Source: Haladaptatus sp. DJG-WS-42
GTDB lineage: Archaea; Halobacteriota; Halobacteria; Halobacteriales; Halococcaceae
Length of the DNA: 64,000 bases
Assembly (NCBI RefSeq): GCF_037198285.1
Contig: NZ_CP147243.1
Coordinates: 744,001 to 808,000 of the forward strand
Reading direction: 5' to 3'
Position 1 is the stretch's first letter. Every line of letters begins with the position of its first letter. Below are positions 17,180 to 26,201 of the stretch, one piece after another. The notes under the pieces were generated by a model that was not told the DNA's origin, did no database searches, and was given only the letters and a program-made list of their open reading frames with translations. The translations under genes were made by a program, and so were the position numbers.

Positions 17180-17473
17180 ATGAACGACGTAATCTGTAAA
17201 TCAATTCGAGAGCAGAAAGTCATCGAGTTCATTTACGATGGGCATCATCGAAAGGTCGAACCCTTCTGCCACGGTCGGAGCAAGAAGGGCAAAGAATCGC
17301 TTAGAGGTTATCAAATTGCAGGAGGGAGCAACTCACGGCAAGTTCCATTTTGGCGGCTTTTTACGGTCACAAAAATGAGGAATCTGAATTTGACAGACGA
17401 AACATTCACCGGAAATCGCCCTCGATACAACCCGAATGATAAGGATTTGTCTCCGGTCCACTGCAGCATCTGA
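17180..17473 (+). CDS. Small WYL-like domain protein
   Basis: 97 residues. It follows the pattern of short stand-alone WYL-type proteins: VICKSIREQKVIEFIYDG, HHRKVEPFCHGRSKKG, LRGYQIAGGSNS, PFWRLFTVTKM, then FTGNRPRYNPNDKD. The Trp-Tyr-Leu triad itself is replaced (RGYQ), as is common in these short relatives. WYL domains bind ligands and often control defence loci. There is no HTH here, so it would need a partner to bind DNA. It shares its upstream element with the ubiquitin-like operon. Base composition is A/T-rich like the rest of the island. Confidence 0.6.
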   Translation: MNDVICKSIREQKVIEFIYDGHHRKVEPFCHGRSKKGKESLRGYQIAGGSNSRQVPFWRLFTVTKMRNLNLTDETFTGNRPRYNPNDKDLSPVHCSI

Positions 17474-17773
17474 TAATATTTCAGGAACTTTCGAAAAGAG
17501 GAACCATCTCGGTAATAGGTCGGCCTCGGCACTCATAGGGCTCCGCATCACCAACTGCCTAGGTTGGTTCGGAGTCGGTGCCTCGTCATTGGCCACCTGA
17601 ATGTACCCAACCGACGAGCAAGTCAGTTTTCTTCTGGAGAGCACGTTTCGACCCGACCGGAGAACCAGCAGGCGACGACCGGCTACGAGGAGGCGTGACG
17701 AGGAGTGCGAAGACGGTGGGCGAATCCGCTATCCCGAGGCGTTGCTCGACGTGGTAAAAACGGACTGGGCGGG
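17474..17773. other. Right flank of the accessory island
   Basis: 300 bp without a recognisable gene. Composition is A/T-rich up to about 17510 and returns to the G/C-rich host pattern by about 17640, so the island edge probably lies here. No integrase, tRNA or long repeat is visible. Confidence 0.4.
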
Positions 17774-18259
17774 TTAGAATTTCGCGGCGAGCACCGGGTA
17801 GAGCGCGCCGAGAACGACGCCGTAGACGGCGTGGCCGATGAAGCTCGATGGCGCGAGGTTCGGAATCGGTGGCGCCATCGGGAAGCCAACGGCCTGCAAC
17901 CAGAGTGGCATGATGAAGCCGACCGCGACGATGGTCAGGAGGACGCTGAAGACAATTCCCAGAAGGGCACCGGTCGGGATATTTTCGGCGTACTCACGGA
18001 GTGGCTTTGGGGTGGCGAAGGCGGCATAAGCGATGCCGAGCAGTGCGCCGTGGACGAGGTGAATCCCCCAGCCAACGGCGAGGGCTGGTCCCTGAACCCC
18101 GTACAGGGCGGGGAGGGCGTGTGCGATGACGCTGCTCGACCCCATCACGGTCTGGAAGCCGCCGAAGGCGAACGTTGCGAGGAGTCCGGCGACGGCTGCG
18201 CCGAGCCAGTTGTCGGAGACGGTTCGTGTGGTCGTTGCCGTCTGCGTTTCTGAAACCAT
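17774..18259 (-). CDS. Haloarchaeal membrane protein, unknown function
   Basis: 161 residues from the ATG at 18257-18259; about four membrane helices (LGAAVAGLLATFAFGGFQ, GIHLVHGALLGIAYAAF, ALLGIVFSVLLTIVAVGFI, SSFIGHAVYGVVLGALYPVL). Several small-residue helix motifs and His residues lie within membrane segments (HLVHG, GHAVYG). No catalytic motif was recognised. An in-frame upstream extension exists but is basic and unlike a haloarchaeal N-terminus, so it was rejected. Confidence 0.7.
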   Translation of the reverse strand: MVSETQTATTTRTVSDNWLGAAVAGLLATFAFGGFQTVMGSSSVIAHALPALYGVQGPALAVGWGIHLVHGALLGIAYAAFATPKPLREYAENIPTGALLGIVFSVLLTIVAVGFIMPLWLQAVGFPMAPPIPNLAPSSFIGHAVYGVVLGALYPVLAAKF

Positions 18260-18340
18260 ACGTTCGCGTCTCGGACGCGGATAAAAAGTGCACCTCGGAC
18301 GGGCGGAAATGCAACACACGCGCCCAGCCGGTCGGGGTTT

Positions 18341-19363
18341 TTACGACGATTCCTGAATCTTCTCGCGTGCGCCCGCAACCACGAGCGGGAGGGTTATCGT
18401 GGCGTCTGCGTACACCGAGACGTTTCGCGCAGCTTTCTCTAATTTGCCCCACGAGCGGGCTTCGTCGAGCGTCGCCCCGGAGAGGCCGCCCGTGTTCGGC
18501 GCGTCCATCGTGAGCTGGACGGCGTAGTTGTAGGCGTCGGGGACGACGAGCATCGTCTGGAGGACGAAGTTCTTCGGGACCCCGCCGCCGACGACCATCG
18601 CGGCCGCCTGCTCTGCGTCGAAGGCAATGTCCGTGAGACCGGTCATGTCAGAGAGCGCATCGAGGCTGAAGTCGTTGACCTGTGAGTACATCCACGCTTG
18701 CAGGCCGAGCACGGAGTCCTGAATCGCAGGGACGTAGATTGGCACGTCGTTCTCGTACGCCGCGGCGGCGATACCAGCGTCTTCCTTGATTCCCTCGCGT
18801 TCGTTGACCTCGGCGTTTGCCCGGCCGAGTTCTTCGGTGAGTTCCTGAATGGTGACCGTCCGGTCGATGTTCGGGAACACTTCGGAGCGGAGGTGACCCT
18901 CAAAGGCAGTGAAATGTTCTTGGGGGAGATAGACGTTGTAGATGCGGTCGACCCACTCGTCGCGGAGTTTTTCGTCGAAGTCGCGCGGCGTGGATTCGCC
19001 GTCGTGGTCGCGGCCGTGATGGTGCTTGCCGCCGATGGCTTCGATGGCGTCGTGGGTGAGGTTCGCGCCGGTCGTTACGAGCACGTCGATGTGGCCATCG
19101 CGGATGAGGTCGGCCACGAGGTTGCGCATTCCCGTTGGCACCATTGCGCCCGCGAGGCCGAAGAAGTTGGTCACGTCATCGTTGCCAATCATTTCGGCGT
19201 AGATGTCCACGGCTTCGTGGAGGTCTTTCGCGCCAATGCCAGCGTGGCCGTACTCGGAGACGAGGTCGCCTACGCTCATGCCTGCCCACACATCGGTGTG
19301 CCCGATTGGATCGTGGTGGAACTCCTCGCGAGGTGGGAGTTCGTGGTCTGCGTCGTCGCTCAT
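18341..19363 (-). CDS. dhs: Deoxyhypusine synthase
   Basis: 340-residue DHS-family enzyme that transfers a butylamine (or, in halophiles, probably an agmatine-derived) group to one lysine of eIF5A using NAD. Seen are the NAD-site stretches FFGLAGAMVPTGMRNLVADLI and LVTTGANLTHD and the C-terminal GGGVPKNFVLQTMLV, whose lysine is the family's catalytic intermediate. The ATG at 19361-19363 is used; a GTG two codons earlier is possible. Its substrate eIF5A and agmatinase lie about 1-2 kb away on the same strand. Confidence 0.9.
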   Translation of the reverse strand: MSDDADHELPPREEFHHDPIGHTDVWAGMSVGDLVSEYGHAGIGAKDLHEAVDIYAEMIGNDDVTNFFGLAGAMVPTGMRNLVADLIRDGHIDVLVTTGANLTHDAIEAIGGKHHHGRDHDGESTPRDFDEKLRDEWVDRIYNVYLPQEHFTAFEGHLRSEVFPNIDRTVTIQELTEELGRANAEVNEREGIKEDAGIAAAAYENDVPIYVPAIQDSVLGLQAWMYSQVNDFSLDALSDMTGLTDIAFDAEQAAAMVVGGGVPKNFVLQTMLVVPDAYNYAVQLTMDAPNTGGLSGATLDEARSWGKLEKAARNVSVYADATITLPLVVAGAREKIQESS

Positions 19364-19428
19364 TGACACAGGGTGCGGGTTGCGAAGGTTTGAACGACGC
19401 GGTCTGTCACGAGGGTACGTACAGCCCG

Positions 19429-20190
19429 TCAGAGCCCCGTCGGTTCACCGATAAAGGTCGTGTCGAGCCCCCACTCCTCGGTGAGTTCCTGAAGCGCACG
19501 CACCCCGAACGTCTCGGTTGCGTAGTGGCCAGCAAGCACGACGTGGATGCCCGCTTCCTTCGAATTGTGGTAGGCAGGCTGTTTCCCCTCGCCCGTGATG
19601 AGCGCGTCGAGGCCTGCTTCTTCGGCTTCCGGAAGCCAATCGGTGCCGCTGCCCGTGATGATGCCAATGTCCTCGATTTTCTCTGGGCCGTGGTCGAGTA
19701 TCTGCACGCCTTGTCCGCCGTTGTCGAGGCCGATAAGGGCTTCTCGGAGGCCGGTGACCGAAAGCGGGTCGGGCGCAGTCCCGCGAATCCCGATGTACTC
19801 TGAAGCCTCCACGCCGAATCGCTCGCGATTTTCGAGCGCCAGTAAGTCCGCGATACCGGCGGCGTTGCCGAGTGCTTCGTGCCCGTCGAGCGGGAGGTGC
19901 GAGGCGTAGAGCGCGATGTCGTTTTCCACAAGCAGGCGAATCCGCTCGTAGGTCGCGCCCGTGACGCGCTCGATACCACCCCACGAGAGCCCGTGGTGGA
20001 CGACAAACACGTCCGCCCCTGCATCGGCCGCAGCTTCGATAGTCGAGACGGCGGCGTCCACGCCGAAAGCGACTTTCGAGACGTCCGTCTCCTCGGGGCC
20101 GACTTGCAACCCGTTCGCACTCACGTCGAACGCATAGTCTTCGGTGCGAAGGCGCTCGTCGTAGCGCGAGACGAGATCGGTGAGTTTCAT
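19429..20190 (-). CDS. Nif3-like dinuclear metal protein
   Basis: 253 residues, the usual size of single-domain Nif3/YbgI proteins, which form toroidal hexamers with a two-metal site. Expected ligands are visible: FVVHHGLSWGG, ALYASHLPLDGH, ITGEG and VVLAGHYATETFG. The biochemical role of the family is unsettled (hydrolase or GTP cyclohydrolase-like have been suggested). It lies between deoxyhypusine synthase and agmatinase on the same strand, without overlap. Confidence 0.85.
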   Translation of the reverse strand: MKLTDLVSRYDERLRTEDYAFDVSANGLQVGPEETDVSKVAFGVDAAVSTIEAAADAGADVFVVHHGLSWGGIERVTGATYERIRLLVENDIALYASHLPLDGHEALGNAAGIADLLALENRERFGVEASEYIGIRGTAPDPLSVTGLREALIGLDNGGQGVQILDHGPEKIEDIGIITGSGTDWLPEAEEAGLDALITGEGKQPAYHNSKEAGIHVVLAGHYATETFGVRALQELTEEWGLDTTFIGEPTGL

Positions 20191-20412
20191 AGCACAGAAT
20201 TAGCCACCAGCGTTAAGAAATGCGGCGATAACAGAGCGACTACCCGCCTTCTGCGGGTCGGACAACGGAGTTGCTTCCCAATGGGAAAATTCCGCAACGC
20301 CGCATTCGTTTGGCGTCGATTGCCTCGACGAACAAAGAATCGGATTGTCCGAACAGCACGGGGACTCGTGCGCCGGGTGACCCCCGGGTCATAACCGGCC
20401 GCGTTCCCGTTC

Positions 20413-21213
20413 TTACGTCGAATCGGCGTGCGAGAAGACGAATTCTCTGCACAGCTTCGCCCCGAGCGTCGCCGCCTGCCCGTCGTCGCGATCGTTCACC
20501 TCAACAATGTCAAAACCGACAGCGTGGGGTGCGACTTCTCTGATCACGTCTCGCATCTCACGCGGCGTGAGGCCGTAGGGTTCCATCGTCCCCGTCCCCG
20601 GTGCGAAGCCGGGGTCTGCGGCGTCGATGTCTACGCTCAGGTAGACTGCGCCATCGCCCTCGAACGTCCAGTCTGCCACGTCTTCGGGGGGAATCACGGT
20701 CACGTCGCCGTCTGCGGCGCGCTCCCACTCGGCTTTGTTGCCCGTCCGTGCGCCGAGGATGATGGCCTCGTCTGCGACGGAGAGGGCGTGGCGGGTGACA
20801 GTTGCGTGGCTGAGCGGATTGCCAGCGTACTCCTCGCGGAGGTCGAGATGGGCGTCGAGACAGACGAACGTGTCGGGGGCGGTTGCCCGCACGCCCGCCA
20901 CCGTTACCGTGTGTTCGCCCCCGAGCAAAATGGGGAGTGCCTCGTCACGCTCGATGTCGGTGACCATCCCCTGTAAGAAATCGAGGTAATCGGCCGCGTC
21001 GTCCCACGCGTGGAGGTCCCCCTCGTCTGCTACCTGCAAGTCAGTAAAATGTGCGTCCGTCCGGTGGTCGTAGTCGTCGAAGTTCTCTGCGTACTGTCGG
21101 ATGCGTCCGGGGCCGAATCGAGCCCCGGGCTGGAACGAAGTAGAAATGTCAAGCGGCGCGCCGAGAATGACGTACGAAGCGTCGGTGCGAGAAGCCAGCG
21201 CGCCCGGGAACAT
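20413..21213 (-). CDS. speB: Agmatinase / ureohydrolase
   Basis: 266-residue arginase-family enzyme; hydrolyses the guanidino group of agmatine (or an agmatine-derived hypusine intermediate) to urea. The two-manganese ligands are present: GGEHTVT, LDAHLDLRE and LSVDIDAADPGFAPGTG. It abuts the eIF5A gene with no spacer (eIF5A stop at 21214), so both are probably co-transcribed. Such linkage fits the halophilic pathway in which deoxyhypusine formation uses agmatine and a ureohydrolase finishes the side chain; that assignment here is by context. Confidence 0.88.
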   Translation of the reverse strand: MFPGALASRTDASYVILGAPLDISTSFQPGARFGPGRIRQYAENFDDYDHRTDAHFTDLQVADEGDLHAWDDAADYLDFLQGMVTDIERDEALPILLGGEHTVTVAGVRATAPDTFVCLDAHLDLREEYAGNPLSHATVTRHALSVADEAIILGARTGNKAEWERAADGDVTVIPPEDVADWTFEGDGAVYLSVDIDAADPGFAPGTGTMEPYGLTPREMRDVIREVAPHAVGFDIVEVNDRDDGQAATLGAKLCREFVFSHADST

Positions 21214-21591
21214 TTAGATAATTTTGCGCTGGTCGTCCATCTCGAGGTATTCGATTTCGTCTTCCGGCGTCAGCGTCTTGTCACCGGGCACCTTGATGGA
21301 GAAGGTTTCGTAGGTATCGAGGTCCATGACCTGTGCGACGTCGGAGCTTTCGACGCTCACGACTTGGCCCTGTTTGCGCTCAATGATTGGAATCCAGATT
21401 TTCGCGTCAACGGGCTGGGAGAAAGTGCGCTTTTTGCTGTCGAAGACGCCCTTGCCCTCGACACGGGCCTTTGCGCTGCCGTGTTTGCCGGGCTTTGCCG
21501 TGCTGTAAGCGGTGATGAGGCACGGAACGTTGTTGATCATAACGTAGCTGCCTTCCTGGAGGTCGCGGACCTCGCCTTGTTGCTTCGCCAT
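21214..21591 (-). CDS. eif5A: Translation factor aIF5A
   Basis: 125-residue two-domain factor that relieves ribosome stalling. The hypusine loop reads [13 protein letters not shown], with the modified lysine in PGKHG. The C-terminal OB fold follows. It begins [14 protein letters not shown], an ordinary archaeal N-terminus. GTTTATAC on the minus strand (21615-21622) is 24-31 nt before the ATG, fitting a leaderless promoter that would also serve the abutting agmatinase gene. Confidence 0.95.
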   Translation of the reverse strand: MAKQQGEVRDLQEGSYVMINNVPCLITAYSTAKPGKHGSAKARVEGKGVFDSKKRTFSQPVDAKIWIPIIERKQGQVVSVESSDVAQVMDLDTYETFSIKVPGDKTLTPEDEIEYLEMDDQRKII

Positions 21592-21633
21592 GTGTCTGCT
21601 TTTTCCACGAGACTGTATAAACGGTTTGGAACG

Positions 21634-22701
21634 CTATTCGTGCCGCCGGAGACAGGTTTCAAGCCGTGAGAGACCCTCAATGAGTTCCTCGGTTGGTAGC
21701 CCAAATCCGAGACGAAATCGGTCGGGGTAGCCAAAGAACTCGCCCGGTGCGAGGACGACACTTTCTTCTCCGACAACCGCCCGACAGAACTCCTTTCCGC
21801 TGGAAAACGAATCGGGAATCTCGATAAACGCGTTCACGCCAACCGGCTCAAAACACGACAGATCCCACATCTCAACGAACTCCGCAACGAGCGCCCGGTT
21901 CGTGGCGGCAATCTCGCGACTCTCTGTGAGCAGTTCATCTTCGCGCTCGAACGCTTGCCGTGCGATGTGCTGGCCGAACTGAGACGGCGAGATGGTCGTG
22001 TAATCTTTCCAGTGCCACGCCGCTTCGACGACTTCCGGTGGGCCAACAATCCATCCAAATCGCAGGCCTGCAAGGCCGTATGCTTTCGAGAGACTGGCCG
22101 TGCTGATGGCGCGTCGACCAAGACTCGCCGCTGGCGGATGGGGCTCGTCTGCGAGCAGTCGGTACACCTCGTCTACGAGCAGGTAGGCGTCGTTTTCAAC
22201 CGCGAGGTCGTACAGTGCAGCCATCGTCTCCGCGTCGTGGTATTTCCCCGTAGGGTTGTTCGGGTTGTTGACGACGAGAAGGCGAGTATCTTCACGAATT
22301 GCCATCTCAACGGCAGCTACGTCGAGTTCCCACGTCGGTGCGTCAAGTTCGACCGTCGTCACCTCACCAAAGGCGTCCGGAATCGCGTGGAGCGACTGGT
22401 ACGTTGGCGTGACCGTAACCGCGTGGCCGCCCTGCCCGAGCAAGGCGAGAAAGACGAGAAAGTTGGCTTCCTGTGCGCCACAGGTGAAGATGACTTCGTC
22501 TGTATCCCGGTCGTACCGAGCGGCGAGTTGTTCGCGCAGTTCGTCGTCACCGTTGGTCGGAATGACGTAGCCGAGTTCGCCGGGGTCGGTGTCGAACCGG
22601 CTCGCCGGAAGCGACCGAATCCCACTCTCTGCGAGCATAATGTCAGCGTCAGGTTCGTACCGGGCGAACCAGCGTTCGAGACCGAACGAATCGATTTCCA
22701 T
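21634..22701 (-). CDS. Class I/II pyridoxal-phosphate aminotransferase
   Basis: 355 residues of the fold type I aspartate-aminotransferase superfamily. Motifs: TCGAQEANFL (phosphate-binding loop), VVNNPNNPTG (substrate/cofactor Asn), LLVDEVYRLL (cofactor ring Asp/Tyr) and STASLSKAYGLAGLRFGW with the Schiff-base lysine and phosphate-binding Arg. The amino donor is not predictable; the early RSLPASRFDTDP and the overall pattern resemble capreomycidine-synthase-like/unspecified aminotransferases. The ATG at 22699-22701 was chosen over a TTG two codons upstream. Confidence 0.85.
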   Translation of the reverse strand: MEIDSFGLERWFARYEPDADIMLAESGIRSLPASRFDTDPGELGYVIPTNGDDELREQLAARYDRDTDEVIFTCGAQEANFLVFLALLGQGGHAVTVTPTYQSLHAIPDAFGEVTTVELDAPTWELDVAAVEMAIREDTRLLVVNNPNNPTGKYHDAETMAALYDLAVENDAYLLVDEVYRLLADEPHPPAASLGRRAISTASLSKAYGLAGLRFGWIVGPPEVVEAAWHWKDYTTISPSQFGQHIARQAFEREDELLTESREIAATNRALVAEFVEMWDLSCFEPVGVNAFIEIPDSFSSGKEFCRAVVGEESVVLAPGEFFGYPDRFRLGFGLPTEELIEGLSRLETCLRRHE

Positions 22702-22862
22702 ACCCAAAGTAACAGCCGAGTCGGAGAAAAGTAGCGGGGTTCGACCAAGCGTTTTTACCCAAAGACGCGGCCAGCGACGTCATGTTCTGACGAGCCACCA
22801 CGAAGCGCCGCGCGGGTGTACGGCACACCGCTTCGTGACAGCCCCGTGTCGTCTGTTTGCCC

Positions 22863-24521
22863 CTACTTGCCCTGTCGCTGGCGGAGGTTCTGTCGCGTGA
22901 ACTGCGGGGTTGCCCGAATCCCGCGGCGTTTGCGAAAGGAGAGATAAAGCAACCCAGCGATAGCGAGCGAGAACACGCCAGCCACCGCACTCGATTCCGG
23001 CGTCGAAAAGGCGTAGAGCACCGCGGTTGCAATCAGCCCGACCGAGAGCAACATCCCGTAGATGAGGCGTTTTGCGAGCCGCGTAAGGTGACCATCAGAG
23101 TCCTCGATGTCCGCCCGCACGTAGAAGTCATCGCGGTTGACCCGGTCGAGTGCTCGTTCGAGCTTCGGCGGGGTGCGAAGCCCTGACCACGCCGCCTGTC
23201 GAACCTCGTCGCCCCGGTCTTCTAAAAACTGCCTGACCCCCGCCTCGCGGTAGCCCTGCTCGGTGAGGTACTGCGTTGCAACCGAGATGAAGTCGAAATC
23301 GGGGTCAAGCGTCACGCAAACGCCCTCTACGACCGTCGCCACGCGCAAGACGAGCGCGAGGTTCGATGGCAAGCGAAGCGGGAACTCGTAGATTGTGTCT
23401 TCGACCTGACTCACAATCTGCTGGACGCGGTACTGTTCGATGTTCTCGCCGCGGGCGTCGGCGATGGCGAGCTCCATCACGTCGCCCATCACCCGGCGGT
23501 CTGCATCCGGACTCAGCGTGCCCATCTCGATGAGCGCATCGAGGATACCTTCGATGTCCTGATTCGCAACCGCGATGTAGAATTCGATGATTTTCTGCTG
23601 GACGAACTCGTCTACCCGCCCGCTCATCCCGAAGTCGTAGAAGACAATTTTTCCGTCCGGTCGCACCGCGAGATTCCCGGGATGGGGGTCTGCGTGGAAC
23701 ACCCCATCGTCGATAATCATCTGCAGGTAGATGCGCTGGAGCGTCTCTGCGAGCACCGAGCGGTCGACGTTCATCGCGTCGATGTCTTCGATATCGTTGA
23801 TTTTCGTCCCGCTCACGTACTCCATCGTGAGGACGCGCGAATCGGAGTGCGATTCGATGACCCGTGGAATCACGATTCGGTCTTCGTTTTCGAAGTTCGC
23901 GCGAATCTCCGTGAGCATCTGCCCCTCGCGGCGGTAGTCCATCTCCTCGCGGATAGTTCTCGCAAATTCGTCTGCTAGGTTTTCGAGCGAGAACGCCCGC
24001 GCCGTGCCGGTAAACCGCATCAACACCGGCAGGCTCCAGCGGATGACCCGCAGGTCGGCTTCCACGAGGTCTTCGATATTCGGCCGTCTCACCTTGACGG
24101 CGACGGCTTGCCCATCGAGTTCGGCGTAGTACACCTGTCCGAGGCTCGCGCCGCTTATCGCCTCCGTCTCAAAGGTATCGAACTCCGCGTCTATCGGGCC
24201 GAGTTCGGCTTCGATGACCTGTTTCGCCTCCGGCCACGGTGCTGGCGGGACGCTGTCTTGGAGTTTGGCGAACTCGTCGATGTACTCTGGCGGGAGGATG
24301 TCCGGACGCGTCGAGAGGAGTTGACCGAGTTTGATGAACGTCGGCCCGAGCGTGAGCATCGCATCGAGGAGGGCTTGTGCTCGCTGGCGGCGAATCTCTG
24401 GGGTGACGGTTCTGCGCCCGCCGAACAGCAAGAATCGGCGTCGGTCGCGTGCGTAGGCGAGAAGCAGCGGTAAAAACTGTCTGGCGACGGTGAAAAACCG
24501 TCGGTACGGACGAAGGTTCAC
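22863..24521 (-). CDS. ABC1/UbiB-family atypical kinase
   Basis: 552 residues. The N-terminal extension carries the family KxGQ motif (FIKLGQLLSTRPDILP), then the altered glycine loop SGASLGQVY, the lysine VAVKVRRP, the catalytic HADPHPGN and the metal-binding YDFGMSG. Two C-terminal hydrophobic helices (LIYGMLLSVGLIATAVLYAF and SAVAGVFSLAIAGLLYLSF) anchor it to the membrane. UbiB-type proteins support isoprenoid quinone synthesis or lipid homeostasis, probably as ATPases. Its stop lies 160 nt from the aminotransferase start; the gene upstream (hsp20) is on the same strand and ends 15 nt before it. Confidence 0.9.
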   Translation of the reverse strand: MNLRPYRRFFTVARQFLPLLLAYARDRRRFLLFGGRRTVTPEIRRQRAQALLDAMLTLGPTFIKLGQLLSTRPDILPPEYIDEFAKLQDSVPPAPWPEAKQVIEAELGPIDAEFDTFETEAISGASLGQVYYAELDGQAVAVKVRRPNIEDLVEADLRVIRWSLPVLMRFTGTARAFSLENLADEFARTIREEMDYRREGQMLTEIRANFENEDRIVIPRVIESHSDSRVLTMEYVSGTKINDIEDIDAMNVDRSVLAETLQRIYLQMIIDDGVFHADPHPGNLAVRPDGKIVFYDFGMSGRVDEFVQQKIIEFYIAVANQDIEGILDALIEMGTLSPDADRRVMGDVMELAIADARGENIEQYRVQQIVSQVEDTIYEFPLRLPSNLALVLRVATVVEGVCVTLDPDFDFISVATQYLTEQGYREAGVRQFLEDRGDEVRQAAWSGLRTPPKLERALDRVNRDDFYVRADIEDSDGHLTRLAKRLIYGMLLSVGLIATAVLYAFSTPESSAVAGVFSLAIAGLLYLSFRKRRGIRATPQFTRQNLRQRQGK

Positions 24522-24536
24522 TGACTTTGGAACCCC

Positions 24537-24893
24537 CTATTCGTCACTGATTGGGATGCTCGTCCCGGGAGCAGCACGCCATTTCGGGAGAGTGATTTCG
24601 AGCACGCCACGCGACACCGACCCCTCCGCTTCAGTTCCGGTCACTTTCGGTGGGAGCGGCAGGTCTACGTCGAGGAACATAGAGCGGTCTTCCCGAAGAT
24701 AGCGGTAGTCGGTCGGGAGGTCTTTCTCTCGGCGCGCCTCGATGTGGAGTCGTCCGTTCTCAACACGCACATCCACGGTGTCTTTCGTGACGCCGGGGAA
24801 GTCAATCACGAGGAGATACGAGTCGTCGTTTTCGAGGAGGTCTGCGAACACTGCGTCTGGAAGGTCTCGCAGAGCATCGCGCAGCGCTGACAT
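24537..24893 (-). CDS. hsp20: Small heat shock protein, Hsp20/alpha-crystallin
   Basis: 118 residues, a chaperone that holds unfolded proteins. The alpha-crystallin domain runs from YLLVIDFPGVTKDTVDVRVENGRL (split over two strands) to SVSRGVLEITLPK, the conserved A/S-x-x-x-GVL motif, and ends in TSIPISDE, whose I-P-I is the C-terminal oligomer contact. Two ATGs in a row are possible (24893 and 24899) and both lie in a 16-bp perfect palindrome. The same frame is open for a further 900 nt upstream but only as the antisense of moeA. Confidence 0.9.
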   Translation of the reverse strand: MSALRDALRDLPDAVFADLLENDDSYLLVIDFPGVTKDTVDVRVENGRLHIEARREKDLPTDYRYLREDRSMFLDVDLPLPPKVTGTEAEGSVSRGVLEITLPKWRAAPGTSIPISDE

Positions 24894-24906
24894 ACCCATG
24901 GGTATG
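24891..24906. promoter_or_regulatory. 16-bp perfect palindrome over the hsp20 start
   Basis: CATACCCATGGGTATG reads the same on both strands and contains both candidate hsp20 start codons. It lies in the 90-bp space between hsp20 and moeA, which are transcribed apart. It could be an operator or an accident of the Met-Gly-Met start. Confidence 0.3.
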
Positions 24907-24983
24907 GACGCAGGAGCGAAAAAGCCCCCGGTAGCGGGAATCTGTCCGGGTGCTTTTTGTCGGCCGGGTCGTAGGGGCCTGCC

Positions 24984-26201
24984 ATGAGCGACCTCCTGAG
25001 AGACGCCGGGTTCAAAGAACTCACCCGCATCTCCACCGCCCGCACCCGCCTTCAGGACGTAACCACACGACACGAGCGGACTGTGCGCCGCCCGCTTGCC
25101 GAGGCAGACGGCTGTGTGCTGGCCGAAGCCGTCGTGAGCGGACAAAGCGTCCCTCACTACGACCGCGCGGCGATGGACGGGTTCGCGGTCAGAGCCGAAG
25201 ACACGTTCGGCGCGTCGAGCAGAGCACCGAACCACCTCCGCATCACAACCGGTGAAGTCGCGCCCGGTGGCGCTGTCCAGGTGCACACGGGGAGCGAACT
25301 TCCGCCCGGCGCGGACGCCGTCGTGATGGTCGAACACGTAGAGCCAGTGGGTGACGACCTCGAAGTGTTCGACGCGGTCGCAGAAGGCGAGAACGTCGCA
25401 CCCGAAGGCGAGGACGTCAAAAAAGGTCAAAATCTCTACGAGGCGGGCCACCGACTGCGCCCCTCCGACCTCGGCTTGCTCAAATCGACGGGCGTGACCG
25501 AGGTCACGGTGTCCGAAAAACCGCGCGTGGCCGTCATCCCGACTGGGGAAGAACTCGTGGAAGCAGACCCCGAACCGGGCGAAGTCATCGAGACGAACGG
25601 CCTGACGGTTTCGAGGCTGGTCGAACGCTGGGGTGGCGCGGCGAGCTATCACGACATCGTGACCGACGACGAAACGAGTCTCCGCGAAGCGGTCGAAGGG
25701 AATCTTGACGCCGACATCATCGTCACCACCGGCGGCTCGTCGGTCGGTGAACGCGACCTGATTCCGGAGGTCATCGAAGAGATTGGTGACGTGTTTGTCC
25801 ACGGCGTTGCACTTAAGCCGGGCCACCCGGTTGCGCTCGGCGTGGTTTCTGAGACACCCGTCATCATGCTTCCGGGCTATCCCGTCGCGTGCATCATCAA
25901 CGCTGTCCAGTTCCTTCGCCCGGCACTCAAATGGGCTGGCGGGCTGCCACTAGACGAGTTCCCGACGGTCGAAGCCAAACTCGAGCGGAAGATACACAGC
26001 GACGTGGGCGACCGGACGTTCGTCCGCGTGCGCTTGAGCGAAGACGACGGCGAGCGCGTCGCCACCCCGACACGGGCGAGCGGGTCCGGCGTGCTGTCGA
26101 GCGTCGCGCTCGCAGACGGCTGGGTTGAAGTACCCGAATCGAGCGAAGGGATTGCAAAAGGAGCGACCGTCACGGTACAGAACTGGGAGTGGCTCGCATG
26201 A
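24984..26201 (+). CDS. moeA: Molybdopterin molybdotransferase MoeA (first copy)
   Basis: 405 residues. Inserts molybdate (or tungstate) into adenylylated molybdopterin. Domain order is the normal one: N-terminal domains with DRAAMDGFAVRAEDT and LPPGADAVVMVE, then the MogA-like domain with VTTGGSSVGERDL and LPGYPVACIINAVQF, then the small beta barrel. It overlaps the next moeA-like gene by four bases (ATGA), so the two are co-translated. A T-rich TATA-like stretch sits about 28 nt before the ATG. Confidence 0.92.
   Translation: MSDLLRDAGFKELTRISTARTRLQDVTTRHERTVRRPLAEADGCVLAEAVVSGQSVPHYDRAAMDGFAVRAEDTFGASSRAPNHLRITTGEVAPGGAVQVHTGSELPPGADAVVMVEHVEPVGDDLEVFDAVAEGENVAPEGEDVKKGQNLYEAGHRLRPSDLGLLKSTGVTEVTVSEKPRVAVIPTGEELVEADPEPGEVIETNGLTVSRLVERWGGAASYHDIVTDDETSLREAVEGNLDADIIVTTGGSSVGERDLIPEVIEEIGDVFVHGVALKPGHPVALGVVSETPVIMLPGYPVACIINAVQFLRPALKWAGGLPLDEFPTVEAKLERKIHSDVGDRTFVRVRLSEDDGERVATPTRASGSGVLSSVALADGWVEVPESSEGIAKGATVTVQNWEWLA

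Noticed and set aside
14304-17532. 11-bp match GGCCTCGGCAC at 14304-14314 and 17522-17532 flanking the island
   Set aside because: An 11-bp match is expected by chance several times in 64 kb, and flanking similarity is weak; not enough to call attachment sites.
24894-25826. Open extension upstream of hsp20
   Set aside because: It is the antisense of moeA; the translation is Phe/Arg/His-rich and unlike Hsp20 N-termini, so the start at 24893 was kept.
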